Shown one piece after another: positions 44,701 to 52,823 of a DNA stretch of 64,000 nt. The number at the start of each line of letters is the position of its first letter. Positions within the stretch are counted from its first letter, which is position 1. The DNA is from a bacterium 1XD42-76. Its GTDB lineage: Bacteria; Bacillota; Clostridia; Lachnospirales; Lachnospiraceae. The stretch is taken from the NCBI GenBank assembly GCA_009917545.1, contig QZDW01000001.1, forward strand, positions 186,001 to 250,000. Reading direction: 5' to 3'. The notes beneath the pieces are model-generated. The model was not told the origin of the DNA, searched no databases, and saw nothing but the letters and a program-made list of their open reading frames with translations. The position numbers and the translations under genes were made by a program.

Positions 44701-47110
44701 CAAGCGGCCATGACTGCCTGTATGAAATCCATGGGGACAAGAACGCTTCAATAAATACGGAGCCCTTCAGATCAACCCGTGCATACTTTGTCCTCATCCG
44801 ATATTCTGCCGGCATCTCCAACTGGCCTCCGGCTCCCACGCTTACGATTCCGGAAACGCCTGCACCTCCGCTGACTTTGATGTCAAAGCAAGGCTTCATG
44901 TTCAGATCCCAGGTCCAGTTTTCGATTGACAGTTCCGGTTTGGTATGGATCAGGAAATCCAGGCTGCCTTCCACAGTCAGGCTTGCACTGCCCTCAAGCT
45001 TTACATAGACCGGAACCACAACCACTATCGTATGATATGTATACTCGCCATTTATAACTCCTGCGACTACAACATTCAAAGCAACATCATACCGTCCGTC
45101 ACTGATATATGCCGCTTCTCCATAGCCGCATATATTGATGCTCCCGTCTACAATCCCTGCTCCGTAATGGAGACGTTTCTTATCAAGGAATCTTGTCAGA
45201 TCATCGTAACTGCCTTGCTTGGCTTTCTCCATTGCCTGATAAAAATGATGTTTCTGATTGTTATTGTCAAGGAATGTCTTTTTGAACGTATCATCCGGCA
45301 TATTCAGGCCGATTTTCAGTTTGTTTTCACTGAAAGCCAGGATCAAAGGCAGATCAATTTTTTCCGTTCCGAGCTCGATCTTCGAATCCCCGATGACCGG
45401 CACATCCTCCGGCACAGTGAACGTAAATGAATTATCGTACTCGATCTCAAAATCTTTGAGACCCTCGTGATACGTTTCAGGGCTCATGATACGGATTCCC
45501 AGACGCTTTTCACCTACTCTGCGTCCGGAAGAAAAGACAAGAAGCCGTACTTCCTCACCCTTGACAAAATCTTTTATCGCAGGTTCATGGTAGTTTGAAT
45601 CTGCATTGTCAATGAACTCGTAGATATCAAACTCGAATTCCGGCACATTCTTTTCCGCGATGATCGTAGTACCCTGCACGATCTGATAGGAGGCGTTTTC
45701 GATTTCCCTCCCAACGTTTGCAGAAATTTTCAGCTTCGCAGTTCTGTCATTGGTGGTATCACGGTCATCCCTCTCCTGATACTCACTGAAATAAAGATAA
45801 CTGCTCAGAAGATTCGTATGTTTTCCGCCATACTCTGCTGTCACACTCAAAATACTCTCCGTACCCGGAAGGCTCAGTGTGACCGAGGCTACGCTCCCGC
45901 GATATGCCGCGGTTGTCGTCCGAACGCTCTGATAACCATCTTTGCTGACCTCCAGCGATGCCGATGCGTTTTCCTCCGCCTCTGTCATCGGGAAAACTGC
46001 CAGTCCGTTTGCCGCGGTTGTCGCTGTACGGTTCCCGAGACGCACGGCGGCTCCGGCAATCCTCTGCCCATTGACATCTGTCACCAGCACACCAAACTGA
46101 TCGTTTCCGATATTCATCTCCTGGATGTTGACGGATGAGGAATCTGCATATCCAACACCATACGAAGTATGCACTTCCATCTCCGCGTTTTTGTACAAAG
46201 ACTTTTCATTCCAGTACACTGCCACCGCACTATCGTTCGTCACCTCGCAGCCATCCGTCACAGTGTAGTAACCAGCGTTACCCACAATCCCCGGCCATGC
46301 AGCGAACTGTACCTTGTCAGGACGTTCCGAAATATTATTGTAGAATGTTCCGACTGCAAATACAGAGGCATCTGTAAGACTGTCATATGCCTGCCAGTAC
46401 CTTGGAATTTCATTGCCGATAAATTCTCTTTCTGTTACGATGTTTCCAATCCCGGGAACCTTAAAAGGCGCTCCGTCGTTATCTCCCAGCATTGTATCCA
46501 GCATGATACGGAAGCCGACCGTATGATGTGCATTCCCCGTATTCTTTGCCTGGTAGCTGATTCTTACCGTGTCTTTTTCCCCGTTTTCCGCATTGCTGAC
46601 GATCTGAAGCGTCTGCGTAACCTTAATGTCCTGGATCGTCTGCGTCGCTGTGGCGCTCATGGAAGCTTCATCGTAGCTCACCTCATCTGCCACAAATATG
46701 TTGGGACTGCCGTCAATAAATACTGTGGTATAGGAGGTTCCCGGATAAGGATGGCCGAAAATCAGAATCTGATTGTCATCGTTCTCTGTATCTGGCCGTC
46801 CCATACGGTTCCCGATAGAAAAACGGCCAGTAGAATCAACGGCAAATTCCACATAATCGCTGCCAATGGTATCTCCGTAGTCCAGGCTCCGTGCCGACAT
46901 CGCCGCATTCGATTTCAGGTATTCCGCATTGCCTGGAATCATCCCGTCTGCCTGCATGCGCGGTACAGAGGCCACTGCCTCATCTGTCTGCATCTCTGCA
47001 TACGCTTCTGCCCTATTTGGAAATGCATACGCACTGCTCCATGCGTTGGAAGCAAGGATACAGGCCGATAATACTGAGGCAAGAAAACGTCTCGTTCGTT
47101 TCTTCTTCAT
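41714..47110 (-). CDS. Very large secreted wall-binding protein
   Basis: A 1798-residue exported protein of unknown function. Signal peptide (1-29, ending SSAYA); a beta-rich N-terminal half; a carboxypeptidase-regulatory-like fold (about 345-410; VTDVNGQRIAGAAVRL); a central region with Asp/Asn-rich loops; a CARDB-like adhesion domain (about 1240-1310); two divergent InlB B-type repeats (about 1475-1625; GWKFAGWEVSPEG and GYQFAGWICSSDG); and at the C-terminus about six wall-binding repeats (GWQLVNGSWYYLDEKNGDMQ type, about 1660-1798). No LPXTG motif is seen, so the repeats probably hold it on wall polymers. It has its own promoter and the site AAAGGGGAAAAG. A role in adhesion or wall contact is inference. 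Confidence 0.85.
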   Translation of the reverse strand: MKKKRTRRFLASVLSACILASNAWSSAYAFPNRAEAYAEMQTDEAVASVPRMQADGMIPGNAEYLKSNAAMSARSLDYGDTIGSDYVEFAVDSTGRFSIGNRMGRPDTENDDNQILIFGHPYPGTSYTTVFIDGSPNIFVADEVSYDEASMSATATQTIQDIKVTQTLQIVSNAENGEKDTVRISYQAKNTGNAHHTVGFRIMLDTMLGDNDGAPFKVPGIGNIVTEREFIGNEIPRYWQAYDSLTDASVFAVGTFYNNISERPDKVQFAAWPGIVGNAGYYTVTDGCEVTNDSAVAVYWNEKSLYKNAEMEVHTSYGVGYADSSSVNIQEMNIGNDQFGVLVTDVNGQRIAGAAVRLGNRTATTAANGLAVFPMTEAEENASASLEVSKDGYQSVRTTTAAYRGSVASVTLSLPGTESILSVTAEYGGKHTNLLSSYLYFSEYQERDDRDTTNDRTAKLKISANVGREIENASYQIVQGTTIIAEKNVPEFEFDIYEFIDNADSNYHEPAIKDFVKGEEVRLLVFSSGRRVGEKRLGIRIMSPETYHEGLKDFEIEYDNSFTFTVPEDVPVIGDSKIELGTEKIDLPLILAFSENKLKIGLNMPDDTFKKTFLDNNNQKHHFYQAMEKAKQGSYDDLTRFLDKKRLHYGAGIVDGSINICGYGEAAYISDGRYDVALNVVVAGVINGEYTYHTIVVVVPVYVKLEGSASLTVEGSLDFLIHTKPELSIENWTWDLNMKPCFDIKVSGGAGVSGIVSVGAGGQLEMPAEYRMRTKYARVDLKGSVFIEAFLSPWISYRQSWPLATWNLYEGYLGRALEAQAAMNGIYDLDEYSIVEATDEAKYALGNIYDETLINDAVLRGNDVRLVSGNDGSLNAFYFVRGDDASGNDASVIWKKATDSDASENEEHKIVLTASNAALRAADGQTADLYYDVYQDGDRIYMALAKVSERVENPDDIGNLLALSDIYTAEIDARTLEAVNVQRLMDDNAIDVSPKIYHDASGTYTAWVTVQDADNDIFGENAEYVIKLHNSATGGIKEHNIGKNRIYDLAVGKLGQKVVVVYSADTDGNMQTCDDAELFAFDGKTSERLTDNAAADVSPKFAEIGGSQRLFWYCDGAVCERGNTGSGKEAISPEAGVEPEFSVITGNGKTMIVWETLNAGEITTTIYGIDRTDSGWGSRYVLYKGEDYVTSRVSGVIEKNGPSLLHMNTANVFEDENAGTALLLARNITSTNLTLESCTFDPDQAKLGEKLPLKLTIRNNGNTTVEEVAVLVDGEEVSRKKLTMRPGETKELEAKDFILPEISGRTDFQVAAEVCRVKGNYEEEIDFEEIDLNDNSTVVTLGITDLMVDTDMEIINGADYLNVSISNRSYMPSGANLKLLADSKEGVILYEKHLEKVDEYSTEILKFRISDLTGNAQVNCIYAVVTADGDEDMLMNNTSSVNVDDMVNRYHLSVSAGEGGRVEQVSGFYRQGDGISLKAEPFDGWKFAGWEVSPEGVLTDVSKAEISLTMPDADVQAKALFERTEPGQQTAWKLQVTAETGGTVVGNTSGEYKAGDSIHLEAQPYVGYQFAGWICSSDGLITDVNAAAVSFLMPSEHVDVTARFTESATGGRPSGSGGNARSSSGSGSKETTLAGNLTTVDSWLLGGTWENTENGWMLKRTDGEYARRQWAFVNQKWYLFDGNAIMLKGWQLVNGSWYYLDEKNGDMQTGWLLYSGKWYYLDPADGHMRTGWLKVSDQWYYLDEKNGDMKTGWLYLQGSSYYMLPDSGAMVTGWLQIEGTNYYFDENGANAGMSNDIV

Positions 47111-47166
47111 ACTTTTCCCCTTTCATGATCAGGGATTTTAAAATCAAGACTGTCCCTGTATTTTAC

Positions 47167-47194
47167 ATTATACCCCACCTAATGACATTTTCAA
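47167..47194 (-). promoter_or_regulatory. Promoter of the large wall-binding protein gene
   Basis: Minus-strand -35 box TTGAAA (47189-47194) and -10 box TATAAT (47167-47172), 16 bases apart, 57 bp before the start. Confidence 0.7.
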
Positions 47195-47235
47195 CTGTTT
47201 TTCCTTCTTTTTCCAGAAACATTCTTTTTCTCACG

Positions 47236-47269
47236 CAAAAAAACAGGCCGGCGCTTTTACACGCCGGCC
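47236..47269 (-). terminator. Terminator of the second biotin decarboxylase operon
   Basis: Arms GGCCGGCG (47246-47253) and CGCCGGCC (47262-47269) with an 8-base loop; on the minus strand TGTTTTTTT follows directly. A textbook terminator 25 bp after the oadA stop. Confidence 0.93.
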
Positions 47270-47293
47270 CTCAAGGTCGTTCTCCGGATCCTG

Positions 47294-48706
47294 TTAAACC
47301 GGATATACCTTATTCTCTTTGTCTGCTTTCTTGGGGTCAATTCCCGTCTGCTGTGCCTCACGGTACTCGAAGTAATCCTTCGCTACGGCCGGGAACAGTG
47401 CATAGGACAGGACGTCCTCATCCTGCTGCTTCCACTGCGCACATTCTTTTTCGAACTGTGGCAGCTGCGGCGGAATCAGGTCTGCCGGACGGCAGGTGAT
47501 CGGTGTCGCATCGCCGATGATCTTCTTCTGTACCTCGGCATTGAACGGCTTTACCGTCTGGCCGAACTCACCCATCATGATCTTCTTGGACTCTTTCGGA
47601 ACCAGCTTATAGCGCTCGCCTGCGATGACGTTCATAACAGCCTGCGTACCCACGATCTGGGAGGACGGAGTTACGAGCGGCGGCTCGCCAAAGTCTTTTC
47701 TTACTCTCGGGATCTCTTCAAGCACTTCGCGGTACTTGTCTTCCTTGCCAGCCTCTTTTAACTGGCTTACCAGGTTGGAGAGCATACCGCCCGGAACCTG
47801 GTACTGGAGCGTCTTGATATTGACGCCGAGAACCTTGGGATTGAGCAGACCGCTCTTTAACGCTTCCTCACGGATCGGCGTAAAGTAATCTGCGATCTCT
47901 GCCAGAAGGTTCTGGTCATAGCCCGTGTCATACTGCGTACCGCGGAAGGTCTCGACCATTACCTCCGTCGCAGGCTGAGACGTACCCAGAGCCAGCGGAG
48001 ACATCGCACAGTCGATGATGTCGCAGCCGGCTTCCACTGCCTTTAAATAAGTCATGGAAGCAACACCTGATGTATAGTGCGTATGAAGGTCGATCGGAAG
48101 GCTCGTGCCCTCCTTTAAAGCCTGTACAAGCTCTGCTGCCGCATACGGGGTAAGGAGTCCGGCCATATCCTTGATACACAAAGAATCCGCACCCATCTCC
48201 TCGATCTCGCGGGCGATATTCTTCCAGTAGTCAAGCGTGTAAGCGTCGCCCAGCGTATAGCTTAAAGCAATCTGGGCATGGCCCTTTTCTTTATTGGTAG
48301 CCTTTACCGCAGTTCTCAGGTTGCGGATATCGTTCAGGCAGTCGAAAATACGGATGATATCAATTCCGTTGGCAATGGATTTCTGTACAAAATATTCCAC
48401 TACATCGTCAGCATAGTGATTGTATCCGAGGATATTCTGTCCGCGGAACAGCATCTGGAGTCTTGTGTTCTTGAAACCGGCTCTGAGCTTTCTGAGTCTC
48501 TCCCACGGATCCTCCTTGAGGAAACGAAGGGATGCATCAAATGTAGCACCGCCCCAGCACTCGACGGCATAGTAGCCGACCTTATCCATTTTATCTACGA
48601 TCGGGAGCATCTTTTCTGTAGACATTCTTGTCGCCAGCAGAGACTGGTGGGCGTCACGAAGGACGGTTTCCACGATCTTTACCGGCTTTTTCTGAACCTC
48701 TGCCAT
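47294..48706 (-). CDS. oadA: Oxaloacetate decarboxylase alpha/pyruvate carboxylase subunit B-type carboxyltransferase
   Basis: A 470-residue biotin-dependent carboxyltransferase of the HMGL-like TIM-barrel family, exchanging CO2 between oxaloacetate or pyruvate and carboxybiotin. The metal and substrate motifs VETVLRDAHQSLLATR, CWGGATFDASLRFL, KDMAGLLTPY and DLHTHYTSG (metal His pair) are present. It lacks its own C-terminal biotin domain, which is provided by the separate carrier at 49924. The ribosome binding site is AGGAGG. It is the last gene of the operon, before the terminator. Confidence 0.92.
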   Translation of the reverse strand: MAEVQKKPVKIVETVLRDAHQSLLATRMSTEKMLPIVDKMDKVGYYAVECWGGATFDASLRFLKEDPWERLRKLRAGFKNTRLQMLFRGQNILGYNHYADDVVEYFVQKSIANGIDIIRIFDCLNDIRNLRTAVKATNKEKGHAQIALSYTLGDAYTLDYWKNIAREIEEMGADSLCIKDMAGLLTPYAAAELVQALKEGTSLPIDLHTHYTSGVASMTYLKAVEAGCDIIDCAMSPLALGTSQPATEVMVETFRGTQYDTGYDQNLLAEIADYFTPIREEALKSGLLNPKVLGVNIKTLQYQVPGGMLSNLVSQLKEAGKEDKYREVLEEIPRVRKDFGEPPLVTPSSQIVGTQAVMNVIAGERYKLVPKESKKIMMGEFGQTVKPFNAEVQKKIIGDATPITCRPADLIPPQLPQFEKECAQWKQQDEDVLSYALFPAVAKDYFEYREAQQTGIDPKKADKENKVYPV

Positions 48707-48737
48707 TTTATTTACCTCCTGGAAATATTCAATTCAC

Positions 48738-49886
48738 TTATACACCAAAGATAGCCATGAACGTACCGGCGGCTACGGCTGTACCGATTACGCCTGCCAC
48801 GTTCGGTCCCATTGCATGCATCAGAAGGAAGTTCGTCGGATCTGCTTCCGAGCCGACCTTCTGTGATACACGGGCTGCCATCGGCACTGCGGATACACCG
48901 GCAGAACCGATCAGAGGATTTACCTTTCCTCCCGTCACCTTGCACATAATCTTGCCGAAAAGGACGCCTGCCGCCGTACCGAATGCGAATGCCGCAAGGC
49001 CGAGAACCACGATCTTGATGGTTGTCATTTTCAGGAAAGCCTCTGCGCTCGTCGTTGCACCTACGGAAAGTCCCAGTACGATAACGACGATATACATCAG
49101 GGCATTGGAAGCCGTCTCTGCAAGCTGCTTAACAACGCCAGACTCACGGAACAGGTTTCCTACCATCAGCATACCCACAAGCGGAGCAGTGGACGGAAGA
49201 ATCAGGCAGACAACAACCGTAACGATGATCGGGAACAGGATCTTTTCCAGTTTGGAGACCGGACGGAGCTGTTCCATCTTAATCTTTCTCTCTTCCTCCG
49301 TTGTCATAAGCTTCATGATCGGAGGCTGGATGATCGGTACCAGGGCCATATAGGAATAAGCAGCCACGGCGATCGGTCCCATGAATTCTGTCTGGCTTAA
49401 TTTTCCTGCAAGGAAAATTGAGGTCGGGCCGTCAGCACCGCCGATGATGGAAATGGCAGCAGCGGCCTTATCGTTAAAGCCCATGAAAATAGCCAGGAAG
49501 TATGCGGCATAGATACCAAACTGAGCAGCCGCGCCCAGAAGGAAGCTCTTGGGATTGGCGATCAGGGGACCGAAGTCCGTCATGGCTCCTACACCCATGA
49601 AGATCAGGGACGGCAGGATACTCCATTCATCTAACAGATAAAAGTAGTGGAGAAGTCCGCCGACGCCATTGGATGAATCTTCGACCTTCAGCATAATATC
49701 CGGGTAGATATTTACAAGCAGCATACCAAAGGAAATCGGCACCAGCAAAAGCGGTTCGAAGCCGTGCCGGATCGCGAGATAGAGAAACACGAACGCCACA
49801 AAAATCATTGCCAGATTGCCAAGCGTCAGATTAAGGAATGCTGTCTGCTGAAGAAGATTCGAAAGAGTATTTACAATATAATCCAT
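48738..49886 (-). CDS. oadB: Na+-translocating decarboxylase beta subunit
   Basis: A 382-residue membrane subunit coupling carboxybiotin decarboxylation to Na+ export. The GGADGPT motif and the C-terminal [16 protein letters not shown] stretch are as in gcdB of the first cluster, of which it is a clear paralogue. The ATG at 49884-49886 has GGAGGG six bases upstream. It sits between the biotin carrier gene and oadA. Partner specificity (oxaloacetate or methylmalonyl-CoA) cannot be told from sequence. Confidence 0.92.
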   Translation of the reverse strand: MDYIVNTLSNLLQQTAFLNLTLGNLAMIFVAFVFLYLAIRHGFEPLLLVPISFGMLLVNIYPDIMLKVEDSSNGVGGLLHYFYLLDEWSILPSLIFMGVGAMTDFGPLIANPKSFLLGAAAQFGIYAAYFLAIFMGFNDKAAAAISIIGGADGPTSIFLAGKLSQTEFMGPIAVAAYSYMALVPIIQPPIMKLMTTEEERKIKMEQLRPVSKLEKILFPIIVTVVVCLILPSTAPLVGMLMVGNLFRESGVVKQLAETASNALMYIVVIVLGLSVGATTSAEAFLKMTTIKIVVLGLAAFAFGTAAGVLFGKIMCKVTGGKVNPLIGSAGVSAVPMAARVSQKVGSEADPTNFLLMHAMGPNVAGVIGTAVAAGTFMAIFGV

Positions 49887-49923
49887 GTTAATCCCTCCAT
49901 ATGGATCTGCAGTCAACAGAAGA

Positions 49924-50319
49924 TTAGTTTAAGGTGGCAAGTGTTGCGCCCGGCTCTACGGAATCTCCGGTGGATACGTTGATAGTTGCAACGGTTCCGT
50001 CCTCCGGAGCCACGATTTCATTCTCCATCTTCATAGCCTCAAGAACAAGGATCACCTGGCCCTTCTTAACTGCCTGGCCTACGCTTGCCTTAACGCCCAG
50101 AATCTTACCCGGCATTGGAGCAGATACAACGATGCTTCCTGCTGCGCCGGCCGGAGCCGCAGGTGCGGGAGCCGGAGCTGCTGCCGGAACAGGTGCTGCT
50201 GCCCTGGGAGCTGCCGGTGCCGCCTTGGGAGCCGGAGCTGCGCTTGCTGCGCCTGTAAAGCCTTCCTCTACCGTAACTTCATATGCATTACCATTCACCG
50301 TGATTGTATAATTTTTCAT
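49924..50319 (-). CDS. Biotin carrier protein of the second decarboxylase
   Basis: A 131-residue carrier with an N-terminal beta segment (MKNYTITVNGNAYEVTVEE), an Ala/Pro linker, and a biotinyl domain with the motif EAMKMEN. Lys in this motif would carry biotin. The ATG at 50317-50319 has AGGAGG ten bases upstream; a longer open frame to 50463 runs back into the upstream gene and is not used. It could serve both carboxyltransferases of the operon. Confidence 0.93.
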   Translation of the reverse strand: MKNYTITVNGNAYEVTVEEGFTGAASAAPAPKAAPAAPRAAAPVPAAAPAPAPAAPAGAAGSIVVSAPMPGKILGVKASVGQAVKKGQVILVLEAMKMENEIVAPEDGTVATINVSTGDSVEPGATLATLN

Positions 50320-50347
50320 GATTTCATTTCCTCCTGAATCTTTTCGG

Positions 50348-51151
50348 TTATTTCCATTTCCTATTGGGAACGCGCTTAATTGAACGTACCACGAGACCAT
50401 CTGCGGATACCGGCGTTCCTGCCGCTGCAGATGCCGCAACAATCGCTGCTGTGATGACCGCAATCAGCTCAGAATCATCGGCAGGCGTTTCCACTGCCGG
50501 GGCAGGAGCCGCTGCCAGAACAGGCGCTGCTGCCGGAGCAGGTGCCGTAACTGCCGGAGCCGCCTTTGCAGCCTCTTTATTCTTCATATTTTTCTCAAAG
50601 ACACTGATATACTTAAAGCAGCTGATAAGCCAGCTGATGAAGATCAGAACAACAAATACGGTTCCCATGCCCATCAGCATGTTCATAAGCGCTTTGGTCA
50701 TATTCTCGGCCACAGTATATTCCGGAGCAAAGGACATGCCTGTGATATAGCGCAGATCTTCATCCACCATCAGAGAAAATTCCATGTTCCTTTTCTCAAA
50801 CTGGGCGTTTATTCTGGCTACATAGCCATCCTCACTCGCTTCCACCGTAACCGGGCCGCTGGAGACATACGCGCCCAGGTCTTCCTTAATCGACTGCCAG
50901 GACTTTAACGCACCCTCCATGACCGTATCCTTGTTCTTTACGCTGTCCGCGATTGTCTGCTCAATCTCCTCGTCCGTCATGGCGTTAAACTGATCGAGAT
51001 ACTGCGATGCGCCCGACTCCAGAGTCATAACAATCATCACATCAATCTCTTCCTCCGCTTCAGCCTGCGCGGCGCTGCCGCACCCGGAAAGAACGAACAG
51101 ACACACAGCCATGCAAAGACAAAGCCAGATTCTTTTTACATTCTGTTTCAT
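50348..51151 (-). CDS. Lipoprotein-OadG fusion (gamma-type subunit)
   Basis: A 267-residue protein with an unusual build. The signal peptide ends in the lipobox LSGC (Cys about 24). An extracellular domain (about 30-150) resembling the DUF3887-type fold follows, then one membrane helix (about 160-182), an Ala/Pro linker, and a C-terminal OadG-like tail (ELIAVITAAIVAASAAAG). Normal OadG subunits have only the helix and tail. The ribosome binding site is GAGG. It lies between mmdA and the biotin carrier and would tether the complex while exposing a domain outside the cell. Confidence 0.8.
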   Translation of the reverse strand: MKQNVKRIWLCLCMAVCLFVLSGCGSAAQAEAEEEIDVMIVMTLESGASQYLDQFNAMTDEEIEQTIADSVKNKDTVMEGALKSWQSIKEDLGAYVSSGPVTVEASEDGYVARINAQFEKRNMEFSLMVDEDLRYITGMSFAPEYTVAENMTKALMNMLMGMGTVFVVLIFISWLISCFKYISVFEKNMKNKEAAKAAPAVTAPAPAAAPVLAAAPAPAVETPADDSELIAVITAAIVAASAAAGTPVSADGLVVRSIKRVPNRKWK

Positions 51152-51168
51152 ATATCTGCCACCTCACA

Positions 51169-52608
51169 TCAGACCGTTCCGTGCTTCTTGGACGGACGTT
51201 CCTCTCTCTTTGTGAACAGCATTTCAAATGCTGCAATTACACGCTTCCTGGTATCGGCTGCTTCGATGATATCATCCACATAGCCTCTCTGTGCCGCTGC
51301 CTGTGCGCTTGCCTGCTGTTTCTGGTACTCTGCTGCCTTTTCATTGATGAGTGCCGCAGCATTCTCTGACTCGCTGATCTCTTTGGAATACATGATCTTG
51401 ACGGCCGGAACTGCTTCCATCGTGCCGATGGAAGCATTCTTCCATGCGTATACGATATCTGCGCCGATCGACTTGCTGTTCATAATAAGGCCTGCCGTAC
51501 CGAGCGCCTGGCCTGCTGTTACAGTCACCTTGGGAACGTCTGCATTGGCAAAAGCGTACGTTAAACGCGCTGCTGCCCTGGCAATCTTCTTCTCTGTGCA
51601 CTTGCAGTTCTTATATCCGTTGACATTGACAAGCGTCAGAAGCGGAATGTTGAACGCATCACAGAAATTTACAAAGGAAGCTGCCTTCTCACAGCCGGAA
51701 GCCGTAAGGCCTGCCTCGTATTCTGCGGTCTTTTCACCTTCCTCGTATGTCTCCCTGCGGTTCGCCACACAGCCTACCGTAGTCCCGTTGAGGCGGATAA
51801 AGGCAGTCACCATCTCCGGTGCATAGGAAGCCTTCATCTCCATATAGAAACTGTCGTCAGAGATCATTGCCAGTGCAAGCGCCGTATCGCCGCTGCAATT
51901 TTCAAGGCCCTCGCAGACACGGTTCAAATCATCCGTGCACTCGCTGTAAGACATGTCATCCTCGTTATTGGACGGAAGGACAGACACCAGAGTATGGATT
52001 GAGGAAAGGAGCTCTTCCTCTGTACCGGCCATACATACATTCCCTGCTTCTTCACTCTGGAATGCGGCGCCGGATGTGTCCTCATTGTTTGCTGCCAGCG
52101 CATTCGGTGCACTCACAAACAGCTTTGCTTTCTCTTCCATAAAGGTGAAATCAGCCATAGAAGCCGCTACCGCCATACCGCCGCCGCAGCTTCCGAATAC
52201 CGCCTGAATCTGCGGAATCACGCCGGAGGCTGCTGCCTGGCATGAAAACAGCTGTCCAAAGCTGTCCAGGGCATCCATACCCTCCTGAAGCCGTAAACCT
52301 GCACAGTCGATCAGTCCGATCACCGGGGCTCCCATCTTCATCGCCATGTCATAAAGCTTCCTGATTTTCTCCGCGTGCATTTCGCCTACCGAACCGCCCA
52401 TAACGGCTGCATCCTGGCTGTACACATACACAAGAGCGCCTTCGATCGTACCGTAGCCGGTAATTACACCGTCTGCCGGCGTTTTCTGCGCCTGCATATT
52501 GAAGTCCGTACTTCTGGCAGTAACGTACGCACCGACTTCAACAAAGCTGTTTCCATCCAGCAATGCATTGATTCGTTTCATTGCCGGCGTTTGTGCTGAA
52601 TTAGTCAT
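51169..52608 (-). CDS. Acyl-CoA carboxyltransferase (MmdA/PccB type)
   Basis: A 479-residue carboxyltransferase of the crotonase fold, like the alpha subunit of methylmalonyl-CoA decarboxylase or the 12S subunit of transcarboxylase. Both CoA-binding halves are recognisable (AVMGGSVGEMHAEKIRKLYDMA; GAPVIGLIDCAGLRLQEG; SCGGGMAVAASMADF). The second-half ASYAPEMVTAFIRLNG and QALGTAGLIM segments also fit. The ATG at 52606-52608 has GGAGG upstream; the frame extends 28 codons further without support. It is the first gene of an operon that also holds an OadA-type enzyme. It is somewhat shorter than typical MmdA and fairly divergent. Confidence 0.85.
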   Translation of the reverse strand: MTNSAQTPAMKRINALLDGNSFVEVGAYVTARSTDFNMQAQKTPADGVITGYGTIEGALVYVYSQDAAVMGGSVGEMHAEKIRKLYDMAMKMGAPVIGLIDCAGLRLQEGMDALDSFGQLFSCQAAASGVIPQIQAVFGSCGGGMAVAASMADFTFMEEKAKLFVSAPNALAANNEDTSGAAFQSEEAGNVCMAGTEEELLSSIHTLVSVLPSNNEDDMSYSECTDDLNRVCEGLENCSGDTALALAMISDDSFYMEMKASYAPEMVTAFIRLNGTTVGCVANRRETYEEGEKTAEYEAGLTASGCEKAASFVNFCDAFNIPLLTLVNVNGYKNCKCTEKKIARAAARLTYAFANADVPKVTVTAGQALGTAGLIMNSKSIGADIVYAWKNASIGTMEAVPAVKIMYSKEISESENAAALINEKAAEYQKQQASAQAAAQRGYVDDIIEAADTRKRVIAAFEMLFTKREERPSKKHGTV

Positions 52609-52657
52609 TTTGCTGTCCTCCATTATTATTAAATTGACGAAAATCAAATTTCTGCCT

Positions 52658-52685
52658 AGTGTAATAATATACTCATTTCCGTCAA
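52658..52685 (-). promoter_or_regulatory. Promoter of the second decarboxylase operon
   Basis: Minus-strand -35 box TTGACG (52680-52685) and -10 box TACACT (52658-52663), 16 bases apart, about 50 bp before the start. Confidence 0.55.
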
Positions 52686-52823
52686 AATTCAAGCATTTTT
52701 ACGTACTCTAAACAGAAAAATGCAGGATTTAACATTGCAGTGCATTAAACTTTTTTTCTTTCGTTCCTGCCCTGATTTTATTAACTTTTTTAAGCCGCGC
52801 CTTTCCTATAAAAAGGCGTCTCT

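Noticed and set aside
43720-47499. Several plus-strand frames opposite the large surface protein gene
   Set aside because: None has a ribosome binding site or recognisable motif, and the minus strand has a complete gene with signal peptide and domains.
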